Positions 15,456 through 23,119 of a stretch of DNA of 41,644 nt are shown piece by piece. The position numbers were made by a program, and so were the translations under genes. How positions within the stretch are numbered: position 1 is the first letter of the stretch; each line of letters starts with the position of its first letter. The notes under the pieces were generated by a model. That model did not search any database. It was not told the origin of the DNA and saw only the letters and a list, made by a program, of their open reading frames with translations. Source of the DNA: Myxosarcina sp. GA_180221_E-2-1-MAG-40_15 (GTDB lineage Bacteria > Cyanobacteriota > Cyanobacteriia > Cyanobacteriales > Xenococcaceae); the NCBI GenBank assembly GCA_020692205.1, contig JAIMKV010000044.1, positions 1 through 41,644 of the forward strand, read 5' to 3'.

Positions 15456-16358
15456 TTATGGCTCTGCTGACAATGTCTCTTGAATCAGGAGAGGAATTTC
15501 GCTAGGTTTATTAGCTACTTTTATGCCGATTTTCTTCAGTTTATTAACTGTTTGGCGGTCGCGATTGACGGCTGGAATTGAACCAGATAAATGATTGCTA
15601 ATAATCGTAGTCGCGTCACCATAAACTTTTTCTTGAGGGGCTTTTAATCCTGCCAGGTAAATAATTACGGGCTTAACATAACCATAATTTTTGCTGTAGG
15701 CGATAATTGCTTCAATGTCGTTATCGTTAATTCTTTGCCCGATAGAGACAATTGCCTTAGTATTGGGATCTTCATTGAAAATTGACAACCAATGAGTCAA
15801 GCTAGAACCAATAATACGTTCATCGCCTAAACTAATCACCATTGACTGACCAAGACTGGCAGCATTTAACTCGGTAGCAACTTCGTAAGAGAGATGGCGA
15901 CTAGAAGTAATTAAACCTACTGTACCTGGTTGATAAAACTGAGGCTGTAAATTGCCGAGCCAAGCCTGTTGTGGAATTATAATACCATCGCTACCAGGAC
16001 CTAAGATTAGGGTGTTGGTTTTCTTAGCGTGCCTAATCAGTTCAATGGTATCCAAAGGAGGTATTTTAGGCGTTAAAATGATCACATGATTGATTCCTGC
16101 TGCGATCGCTTCTCTAACAGCATCTAGCACTTGATAAGAATCAACAAATATTAGGCTAACATCTATTTTCTCTACCTGAGCCTGAACCTGTTCAATTAAA
16201 TCAAATACAGGTATATTTTCTACTTTGGTGCCACCATTGCCAGGACTTACTCCAGCCACAATATTAGTACCATAGGCTTTCATTTGCACGGCGCAAAAGG
16301 CAGCCCAATTCGATGTTATTCCTTGAACAATAATTTTGTTTGGAGAAGACCAATTCAT
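15456..16358 (-). CDS. sucD: Divergent succinyl-CoA synthetase alpha-like protein
   Basis: A 300-residue homologue of SucD, the CoA-binding and phospho-histidine subunit of succinyl-CoA synthetase. Overall order is kept: QGITSN, YGTNIVAGVSPGNGGT, VFDLIEQV, ILGPGSDGIIIP and VGLITSSRHLSYE correspond to the family blocks. Key chemistry is missing: the GHAGA motif with the phosphorylated histidine reads YGDATTI, giving Asp248, and the helper glutamate of the GEIGG motif reads GQRIND (Gln208). The GPNCPG loop is GPGSDG and the CoA-loop GSQG is SNWA. Catalysis by the normal mechanism therefore looks impossible. Length is normal and the frame intact, so it seems kept for another role. sucC lies 157 bases upstream. 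Confidence 0.85.
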   Translation of the reverse strand: MNWSSPNKIIVQGITSNWAAFCAVQMKAYGTNIVAGVSPGNGGTKVENIPVFDLIEQVQAQVEKIDVSLIFVDSYQVLDAVREAIAAGINHVIILTPKIPPLDTIELIRHAKKTNTLILGPGSDGIIIPQQAWLGNLQPQFYQPGTVGLITSSRHLSYEVATELNAASLGQSMVISLGDERIIGSSLTHWLSIFNEDPNTKAIVSIGQRINDNDIEAIIAYSKNYGYVKPVIIYLAGLKAPQEKVYGDATTIISNHLSGSIPAVNRDRQTVNKLKKIGIKVANKPSEIPLLIQETLSAEP

Positions 16359-16515
16359 ACAATGGGCGGAGTTTTCGGGTAAAAATTGTCAGCGAAATTG
16401 AACTAAAGAGCTAAATTAAAAAAACTAGCGCGGCTTGAATCGGGAGCAAAAAACATCAATTCAGCTATGCTAAATAGGCTTGATCTTTTGTCGCAACTCT
16501 CAGCGCACAATATTT

Positions 16516-17775
16516 TTAATTAGATTTGACTATTGTAATCGCCTCCGAAATTGCTGCCTCTAAATTACTGGATAGATAAATTTTCTCGGTTAATGGCAAA
16601 TCCTCAAGATTATCTTGATCCAACAACCGTAAAATAAAGTAAGGTGTAGCTGAAGGCGTTTGATTCGATTTCAAATTAGGATAATTTACGTTTAGATTAC
16701 TGCTATTATCTGCGGTAATAGCACTGTTGACCAATACCTGCTCTGCTTTAGATAGTAAAGTTAATTCTTCCGCAGTACGGCAATAGTCGCTAATAGTTTG
16801 GACAATTTCACGACTAATGGCTGCTGATTCCCAAATATTTAAGACAATTACTTTAATTCCTTTAATTGTCTCTAGCTGCGCTAAAATTTCCCATAATTTT
16901 TCTCGATAAAGCTGTAGATTATCGGCTTCGGTAATCAAACTATTTTCGAGTAGCAGACTGCAAGCAGGAGTAACTTTATCTTGTTTGAATAAGTCCCAGG
17001 TTAATAGTGCCGAGTCGAAACTACCGCAAATCAGGGCAACTTTACCTAGTTTGTGATGCCAATCGAGCCAACGCCAGTTAATCTGATTCAAGTTTGGCTC
17101 AGTTTTGCTTTGCTGCGCCGAAAAATTTAGAGTCTCGACGATTGGTTGTCTTGCCACAGCATAATCATTAACTTTTATTTTGCCATCTAAGGCCATCAAT
17201 TCGCCCTGAGTATTAATTCCTAACGGGTTAATCTCAATCAAGTCAAGGTCTTTTTCAAAGAATAAACGATACATCTTGGCAATAATGTCGCTAACAGAGC
17301 AAATGAGTTTTCCTGATAATCCCATCTTGGCAGCTAAACGACGAGCATAAAACAGCGAAAATTCCGCCTCAACTACCACCTGCTGTAGATTGGTCAGTAA
17401 TAAATCAACATTCATTCCCCCAAAAGCCGAACCAAGCAACACAGGCGATTGTAGGTCGTAATCTAGAACAATAGCCAAAAATACCTCTCTTTCAGTATTG
17501 TAGTGGGCCTCAGCTAAGATAACTTCAGGATATTCTCCGAGAATAGGCAAATTAAAAATATTGCGTGCAGCAGCGATCGCATCAATTGTATTGGCTACAA
17601 AACGTACCCCTCCAGCCTTTCCCCTTCCTCCAGATCTGACTTGAGACTTTAAAACCACGGGATAAGGAATTTGCAGCTGTTTAATTTTTCTTGAATCTTT
17701 AATTGTTTGAGAAGGTAAAATAGGAATACCTACCATTCTAAATAATTCTTTAGCCTGATACTCTAGTAGTTCCAT
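16516..17775 (-). CDS. sucC: Divergent succinyl-CoA synthetase beta-like protein
   Basis: A 419-residue SucC homologue. The N-terminal ATP-grasp domain is well kept: LEYQAKELF at the start, KSQVRSGGRGKAGGV at 43-57, LIEINPL with E181 and N183, and LMALDGKI with D197. The C-terminal ligase domain is not: the NGAGLAMGTMD loop reads CGSFDSALLTWD near 249-260, the GGGAT loop is unrecognisable, NIFGGI reads NIWESA, and the last hundred residues contain Asn-rich unalignable sequence. With SucD also lacking its histidine, the pair cannot be assigned normal succinyl-CoA ligase activity. ATP binding may remain. It is the first gene of the minus-strand group sucC, sucD and the 50-residue gene. Confidence 0.85.
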   Translation of the reverse strand: MELLEYQAKELFRMVGIPILPSQTIKDSRKIKQLQIPYPVVLKSQVRSGGRGKAGGVRFVANTIDAIAAARNIFNLPILGEYPEVILAEAHYNTEREVFLAIVLDYDLQSPVLLGSAFGGMNVDLLLTNLQQVVVEAEFSLFYARRLAAKMGLSGKLICSVSDIIAKMYRLFFEKDLDLIEINPLGINTQGELMALDGKIKVNDYAVARQPIVETLNFSAQQSKTEPNLNQINWRWLDWHHKLGKVALICGSFDSALLTWDLFKQDKVTPACSLLLENSLITEADNLQLYREKLWEILAQLETIKGIKVIVLNIWESAAISREIVQTISDYCRTAEELTLLSKAEQVLVNSAITADNSSNLNVNYPNLKSNQTPSATPYFILRLLDQDNLEDLPLTEKIYLSSNLEAAISEAITIVKSN

Positions 17776-18376
17776 GTTTTGATTAATCTATATTTTGATT
17801 TATATTATTGATTAAGAATTGGTGTAGGTTATGTCGCTTTGGCTAAAACCATTGATTGCTCATGAGCTTAACAACTTCTAAGTAAACTAATTAAAGCGAT
17901 CGCTCTCATTAAGACACTGGTTGGCATAATTTAATTTATTATCTTTTCTTTACAGTTTAAAGTAGCTAATTTATTATTCTTAGGTTAATTTGTTATCTTA
18001 TGTTGAGATTGTTGAATTATTAAATTATTTCCCCGCTAGCTTGAAAACTCCACCGTGAAGCAATTATGATAGGTACTGCTTAAAAGTCTAACCTTTCCTG
18101 ATAGAAACAGTTGCTTAAAAGTAGCAAGCGTATATAATAATCACGCCAAGGTTTTGGATTGGTATTCCAAATTTATATTTGGTTATCGCTCAAAATTCGC
18201 TGCTCTGGTTGCAAATACTCTCAACTCCTAAATAGATAGATTGATTGACAATTCAACTATGCCCAACAAATACAAATATTACGGACTATTTTTTCACTCA
18301 ATGACAGCAGCCAGATTAGCAATTCAACAACTAAGTATTTGAACAGGGCAAGAATACGGCTCGGCTCACAACAGCT
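17776..18376. other. Long intergenic region between sucC and an unknown gene
   Basis: About 600 bases between divergent genes, AT-rich, without tRNA or CRISPR structure. It should hold the promoters of sucC (minus) and of the gene at 18377 (plus). A 27-residue frame at 18259-18342 exists on the plus strand but has no ribosome-binding site or recognisable sequence. Confidence 0.5.
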
Positions 18377-19117
18377 ATGGCAAAATCTCATAACTATGGA
18401 AGGGGAATGGAAAAAGTTGTAATTATTATCAATGCTGAAGTTAGCGATCAAGGACAGTTAATTTCAGCGTCGCCTGTAACTCAGAAGATGGTTGAAGCTT
18501 TGCAGCGTAGTATTGCAAATTCATCATCTAAGGTGGTAGAAATCGTCTCTGCTGCCACTCTTTGGTCGAGAAATTCTAAAACTATTAGAAAAGACCAAAA
18601 CGACGACTCAATATACTGTCCTTTGACAATTCAGCTACCAGATTATTTTGATTTTCCTCAAAGAAAAATCTACTCTGCGTGCAAAGATATTAATACTAGA
18701 AGGCGTTGGGTTGAAAAAAATTTAGGATTTAAAACCAGCGTAGGCGATTCATGGCTGGGTCATTTGTGGTTGCCGATCATTATGACCGATAAACTTGTGT
18801 TTGCAGAGGTGATTGGGGAAGGGTCAATGCCTAACTCCTACGAACATCCAGTTGTAATACCAAAACGCCAGCAAAAATCACTTCATGGTTTAGCAGAGCA
18901 ACTATTAGATTCGTTAGACGCATTACCAGCAACTTACCTGCTCCAGTTTAGTTTGTACAATGGCGAGATTGTCTTTGATCGGCTCTGGCCTTTTCCTGCT
19001 GCACCAGCCTTGATTACCTTAAAAACCCAGCAACCCGATTTGTTTACCTGTCATTGGCATTGTTTAACCAATCAACCTATTGCTAACATCAGTATCTCCG
19101 CTCCCATGCCGATCTAG
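18377..19117 (+). CDS. Cyanobacterial protein of unknown function
   Basis: A 246-residue soluble protein that I do not recognise. There is no signal peptide, membrane segment or nucleotide-binding motif. A conserved-looking central part (GHLWLPIIMTDKLVFAEVIGEG and YEHPVVIPKRQQKSLHGLAEQLLDSLDALPATYLLQF) and a Pro-rich stretch WPFPAAPAL follow. The start is uncertain: ATG 18377 has no ribosome-binding site, while ATG 18407 (giving MEKVVIIINAEV) starts a natural first beta-strand but has its AGGGG only one base away. A hairpin terminator follows at 19139-19181. The product is read as a real gene from its length and lack of competition on the other strand. Confidence 0.7.
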   Translation: MAKSHNYGRGMEKVVIIINAEVSDQGQLISASPVTQKMVEALQRSIANSSSKVVEIVSAATLWSRNSKTIRKDQNDDSIYCPLTIQLPDYFDFPQRKIYSACKDINTRRRWVEKNLGFKTSVGDSWLGHLWLPIIMTDKLVFAEVIGEGSMPNSYEHPVVIPKRQQKSLHGLAEQLLDSLDALPATYLLQFSLYNGEIVFDRLWPFPAAPALITLKTQQPDLFTCHWHCLTNQPIANISISAPMPI

Positions 19118-19138
19118 TAAAAGGGATGTACTGATTGG

Positions 19139-19181
19139 GTAATGAGGACGAAAAAAACCAGATCTATTTTGTCCTCATTAC
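19139..19181. terminator. Bidirectional hairpin terminator
   Basis: GTAATGAGGAC (19139-19149) pairs perfectly with GTCCTCATTAC (19171-19181) around an A- and T-containing loop; GAAAA and TTTT next to the stem add pairs with one bulge. It lies between the convergent unknown gene and ruvX, and serves both. Confidence 0.8.
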
Positions 19182-19185
19182 TTGA

Positions 19186-19626
19186 TTATTCATTTCTAAT
19201 CCTTTTAGCCCGCCGCATATCAAGCCACTGCTGCAAAATTATTGCTGCTGCACGGCGGTCAACCGCGCCTTTATTGCGGGTAGAAAAATTGTTTTGCGCT
19301 TTTAGTTGTACTTCTGCTTCAACAGACGTTAAACGCTCATCTACGTATTCGATAGGTAATTGGAAACTACTAGAGATTTTATTAGCAAATTTTTGTACCT
19401 GTTTTGCCTGAAGTCCTATAGTACCATCTAAGTTATATGGTAGACCAATGATAATAATTTCTACTTCTCTTGCCGTAATGATATCTTGTAACTGTTCCAT
19501 ATCTTCAGCCCAAGAAGTTCGGTAAATTGTAGTTAAGCCAGTGGCAATTAAACCTGTGCCATCGCAGCCAGCTACTCCCATACGCTTTTTGCCGACATCT
19601 AATCCTAAAGCCGAAACTTTTTTCAT
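19186..19626 (-). CDS. ruvX: RuvX/YqgF-type Holliday junction resolvase-like nuclease
   Basis: A 146-residue protein of the RNase H-like YqgF family, linked to 16S rRNA 5'-end maturation and possible Holliday junction resolution. The family acidic residues are visible: D10 in GLDVGKKRMGVA, the GLPYNLDG segment near 61-68, the acidic YVDERLTSVEAE near 94-105, and the C-terminal DRRAAAIILQQWLD. Length is standard. It stands before the convergent terminator at 19139 and 145 bases downstream of the GNAT gene on the same strand. Confidence 0.93.
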   Translation of the reverse strand: MKKVSALGLDVGKKRMGVAGCDGTGLIATGLTTIYRTSWAEDMEQLQDIITAREVEIIIIGLPYNLDGTIGLQAKQVQKFANKISSSFQLPIEYVDERLTSVEAEVQLKAQNNFSTRNKGAVDRRAAAIILQQWLDMRRAKRIRNE

Positions 19627-19771
19627 GCTCAGAAATAAATATTAACTATTTATTGAAAATATCATATTGAGTAACTTGGCTGTATTTAGCCCTAAACAGA
19701 ACGCAAACACTTAATAACAGCAGCTTTATTGTCAACAAGCGATCGCGCTGTTCAAGCAGCTATCACGAATG

Positions 19772-21067
19772 CTAAACTAGGCCACTATTAGGAGGTTTAA
19801 AAGATTTTCCCGAATTACTTTCTTCGGTGCTTACCAACTGACTAGATTTAGAACGGAAGATGTTTTTTTGCCTAACGATATTTTGATAAGAACTAGAAAG
19901 AGATTTTAACCAAGATATACGAGAAGGAATGGGAGCGCGAGATGGTTTTAGCCCCTGAAGAACATCTGATAACTGTAGTCCTTCGAGTGGCTTAGCTTCT
20001 TTAATTTTATGCCATACAGAGCGGGACATTAAAAGAGTATGCTCTACAGAAGTAGCTCCAATTTTATTAAAATACTCTTCTCTTTCTGGTTGATAATCGG
20101 CAGAGACTATCTCTAAAGGTTGAGAATATAGTTGGTTATCATTAGATAAACCGCGTTTTCGATCTAGTGACTCCTGAACAATCTGAGCCATTTTAGCCGT
20201 CAGCTTGGGGTAAAGCCAAGTATAAGCAGGGTTTACGGTTAGCTGCGCTCGATGAGGACGAGAACCATCTTTAGAAGATTCTAGTCTGAAATAGCCAATT
20301 GCTGCCTTGCGCTGGGGTTCAAAAACATAGCCACTAACTATATCTGTACCATTAAGCCAAACTCTGATTTGGCTCACTGCATTTTGCACTATGCTAGTTT
20401 TAAAATCCTCGACGTGGCGATCAAAAACCTGGCGCAGCAGAGGAGGCATGGATACGCAGTCTAACTGGTATAGCAGTGGTGCGTCAGCGTTACTAATAGG
20501 CAAAAAGTTAGGTAGATCAGGATCTTGTTGCGCTAATTGAGCAATTAGTTTTGAAGATATCTGCCAATAAGTCATCTGTGCCAAAGGTTGAAACCCATTT
20601 TCGCGATAAAGAGCTAAATGGTTTTTTTCATTGACGTTGACTTCTAGCATCCAAGTTCGCGCTTCCCAAATATTCTGTAAGCAGTAACGCAGTAACTGCG
20701 AACCAATTTCTTTCTGAGTTTTGAGTAATTCTAACTGAGGGGAATTGCTGTTGAGCAAGACTCTTTCAACTCTCCAAGTGCTACGAGTGCTGTTGAGAGA
20801 AGAAACCTGAATTAGACCTAAAACTGCATCATAGTGTTGAGCAACATAAACCCGCCAACCATGATAGTAGGAACGAGGCAAAAGACTGAGAAATCTTTTG
20901 AGTCCATACCAAGAACCAACTTGTTCTAGTTCTCTATCGATAGTTATCAAACGCTTGGAAGTTTCTTTGGCAACACATTCACTCACCAAAGCATTAATTG
21001 CATCCACGTCACGATGCTGAAGAGGACGAACTATAAGCTGTTCATTATTAGGTACGGATGAAGTCAT
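19772..21067 (-). CDS. GNAT-family acetyltransferase-like protein
   Basis: A 431-residue protein, much longer than a single GNAT domain. Residues about 10-170 look like GNAT: IVRPLQHRDVDAINALV at the start, ALGLIQVSS, IGSQLLRYCLQ as the acetyl-CoA loop region, and NHLALYRENGFQPLAQMTYW near 153-172, a typical end. The middle (about 180-345) may hold a second diverged GNAT unit, and the C-terminal 80 residues are Ser/Lys-rich linker-like. The substrate is unknown. It lies 10 bases downstream of the 91-residue gene and is surely co-transcribed with it. Confidence 0.75.
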   Translation of the reverse strand: MTSSVPNNEQLIVRPLQHRDVDAINALVSECVAKETSKRLITIDRELEQVGSWYGLKRFLSLLPRSYYHGWRVYVAQHYDAVLGLIQVSSLNSTRSTWRVERVLLNSNSPQLELLKTQKEIGSQLLRYCLQNIWEARTWMLEVNVNEKNHLALYRENGFQPLAQMTYWQISSKLIAQLAQQDPDLPNFLPISNADAPLLYQLDCVSMPPLLRQVFDRHVEDFKTSIVQNAVSQIRVWLNGTDIVSGYVFEPQRKAAIGYFRLESSKDGSRPHRAQLTVNPAYTWLYPKLTAKMAQIVQESLDRKRGLSNDNQLYSQPLEIVSADYQPEREEYFNKIGATSVEHTLLMSRSVWHKIKEAKPLEGLQLSDVLQGLKPSRAPIPSRISWLKSLSSSYQNIVRQKNIFRSKSSQLVSTEESNSGKSFKPPNSGLV

Positions 21068-21077
21068 GGTTTTTTAG

Positions 21078-21353
21078 TTAATCAACCCTTTCTAATTGCC
21101 ATAAAATTTGATTGCCTTCTCGTCTTACTCTTGATACAACCCAATTCCGCCAAGACCAATGATCGCCTCTGCTAGTGACAGCACTGGCATTGATATCCAT
21201 AAGATCTGCCAATTCGGAACTGCTAATCAAATAACCTTTGCCAGCTATCTCTTCAGCGATTCTTAAAGTATCAATTAAATTTCTTAATTGAGTTACTCTC
21301 TCTTCGCTCGATATTCTGGTTTCTTCCATTGTGCTGTTCGATGATTCAGTCAT
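21078..21353 (-). CDS. Small HTH-like cyanobacterial protein
   Basis: A 91-residue soluble protein with a helix-turn-helix-like core: YLISSSELADLMDINASAVTSRG at about 41-63 followed by the Trp-rich WSWRNWVVSRVRREGNQILWQLER. I do not know a named family. The 10-base gap to the GNAT gene suggests one transcription unit. A regulatory or adaptor role is possible, but only the HTH-like look supports it. Confidence 0.65.
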   Translation of the reverse strand: MTESSNSTMEETRISSEERVTQLRNLIDTLRIAEEIAGKGYLISSSELADLMDINASAVTSRGDHWSWRNWVVSRVRREGNQILWQLERVD

Positions 21354-21455
21354 AGATACCTAAATTTAAATAAAATAATAACTAATTTCTGAAGATGAAA
21401 TTACATCTGCAAGAATAATAAAGTTTACCCGATATCTTAATTACCGTCATCTTAG

Positions 21456-22997
21456 CTAATTTGAACGAGAATTATCTGCTACTAGGTTAATATATCTTGA
21501 ACGTCCTGGCTGGAAATCGGGTTTAATTTCTAAAGCTTTTTCGTAGCTGGCGATCGCGTCTTGCCATTGTTCTAGGTGTTCTAAAGCGCAGCCTCGATTG
21601 TACCAAAACAAATGATTTCCTGGCATGATTTTGATGGCATTGCTCCAGCTATTAACTGCTTCCGACCAATTTTGTAGCTGATATAAAGCGTGGGCGCGGT
21701 CATTCCAAGCTTGATAGTTATGAGGGTCAATAGTCAAAGCACTCTGAAACGATTCGATTGCAGCTTCGTAATTACCTAAACGACCTAAAGCACTCCCTCG
21801 ATTGTGCCATGCTTCTGATAAATTAGGATTAATGTTGAGTACTTTTTCCCACGAAGCGATCGCTTGTCTAAATTCTCCCGCACTAACTTGTTTTAAGCCT
21901 AGCTCGAACCAGCTTTCAATCAGCTCTAAGGTAGATCGATCAAGTTCATTAAGCTCAGCTTTGGTAATTTCTGGTTTAACCAGAGAAGGATTTAGTTTTT
22001 GGGATATTTGCTGCGCTAGTTCTTGATCTTCTTGGATTAGTTGCATTAACTGCTGCATATCAATGGCTAGAGGATCATTATCTTTAAGATCAAGATATTT
22101 TACAGAAGATGATACATTAGACTCATAACTATCTGAGTCTTCTGCTAGCTCTGATAATTTTTTCTTAGCCTCTAGAGGTAAGTTGGATTCTGATTTAACA
22201 GCCGAAGTTTTTTTGGCTCGCTCAACGGGCTTATTACCTCCAGAACTGGCAATTTTAGCTATATTTACAGTTTCTGTGCTTTGATGAATCGATTTGAATT
22301 CATCAATTTTCTTACTGTTACTATAATTAATAGTCTTAGTTAAATCAGTTGAGTTTAAGTTCCTCTCTGGTATTGCCACTTCTGCTTCTGTTAAGCTTTT
22401 TGCTGCTGTGTCATCTGAATTTTTGTCAGTTGGCTCTAGTGCATCAGGAGTTACAACCTTATTTATGCTAGTTTCGCTCAGTTGAGCTAGTGGCTCAGAA
22501 GAAAATTCAGGTTCTTTAGGCTTCAATTTAGTAGGATTTAAAGCCAGATCTGGTCCAACGTATTCCCAAATCACTGCTGGAGAGTTGCCCAATAATAATT
22601 CTCTGCCAATGCGATATGATGCTGCGGCAATTTGACTGATTTCAGTAATAGATTGAGTTAGTTCTCCTAAACGAATCATTGTAGTCCCTAGCTGACGCTT
22701 AGACTGAACTGGTAAACTTGATACCTCGCCTTGGAAGCGATCTAACCAGGCAACCCAATCTGCCTGTTGGGCGCGATCGCCTAGCTGTTTAAAAAACTTA
22801 GCAATTCGGCGATCGTGCCAACCATGAGTAATTCCTTCTAATAGCTGGTTAAATAAAAATTCATAGTCGGCATCTGACAAACCCGAAGTAGATTTTAATG
22901 TATTATCTTCAAGCTTTGCTGAGCCTTGATTTGCTTGAGATGAGTTAGAGTTTGACTGTTGGTTATCCTGCTTGACTTGCCCAATCGTGTGACTCAT
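21456..22997 (-). CDS. TPR-repeat protein with long disordered middle
   Basis: A 513-residue cytoplasmic protein. Residues 1-35 are Gln/Ser/Asn-rich; about 40-160 form a helical domain seen in cyanobacterial TPR proteins (DADYEFLFNQLLEGITHGWHD). About 165-330 are low-complexity Ser/Lys/Glu-rich. The C-terminal part (about 360-505) carries at least four TPR units, recognisable by AWHNRGSALGRLGNYEAAIESF, AWNDRAHALYQLQNWSEAV and WYNRGCALEHLEQWQDAI. A scaffold role is expected; the partner is unknown. It is divergent from dnaX. Confidence 0.8.
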   Translation of the reverse strand: MSHTIGQVKQDNQQSNSNSSQANQGSAKLEDNTLKSTSGLSDADYEFLFNQLLEGITHGWHDRRIAKFFKQLGDRAQQADWVAWLDRFQGEVSSLPVQSKRQLGTTMIRLGELTQSITEISQIAAASYRIGRELLLGNSPAVIWEYVGPDLALNPTKLKPKEPEFSSEPLAQLSETSINKVVTPDALEPTDKNSDDTAAKSLTEAEVAIPERNLNSTDLTKTINYSNSKKIDEFKSIHQSTETVNIAKIASSGGNKPVERAKKTSAVKSESNLPLEAKKKLSELAEDSDSYESNVSSSVKYLDLKDNDPLAIDMQQLMQLIQEDQELAQQISQKLNPSLVKPEITKAELNELDRSTLELIESWFELGLKQVSAGEFRQAIASWEKVLNINPNLSEAWHNRGSALGRLGNYEAAIESFQSALTIDPHNYQAWNDRAHALYQLQNWSEAVNSWSNAIKIMPGNHLFWYNRGCALEHLEQWQDAIASYEKALEIKPDFQPGRSRYINLVADNSRSN

Positions 22998-23119
22998 TTA
23001 CTTAGATCAAATATACTGATTTTACAAGTGAAGTTAAACTTATTTCACTAAATATTGCTCAATTGTACAGGGATATTTTTCGACTCACTAGTGGAAAAAT
23101 GGAAAAATCCACCTTAACT

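Noticed and set aside
18259-18342. 27-residue frame starting MPNKYKYYGLF
   Set aside because: No ribosome-binding site, no recognisable sequence, and very short.
18257-18451. Minus-strand 64-residue frame overlapping the unknown gene
   Set aside because: It overlaps the start of a larger plus-strand gene and has no ribosome-binding site or family resemblance; taken as a shadow frame.
23063-23119. Longer N-terminus for DnaX from TTG 23063 or ATG 23099
   Set aside because: The conserved family N-terminus begins at ATG 23120; the upstream codons have no family similarity.
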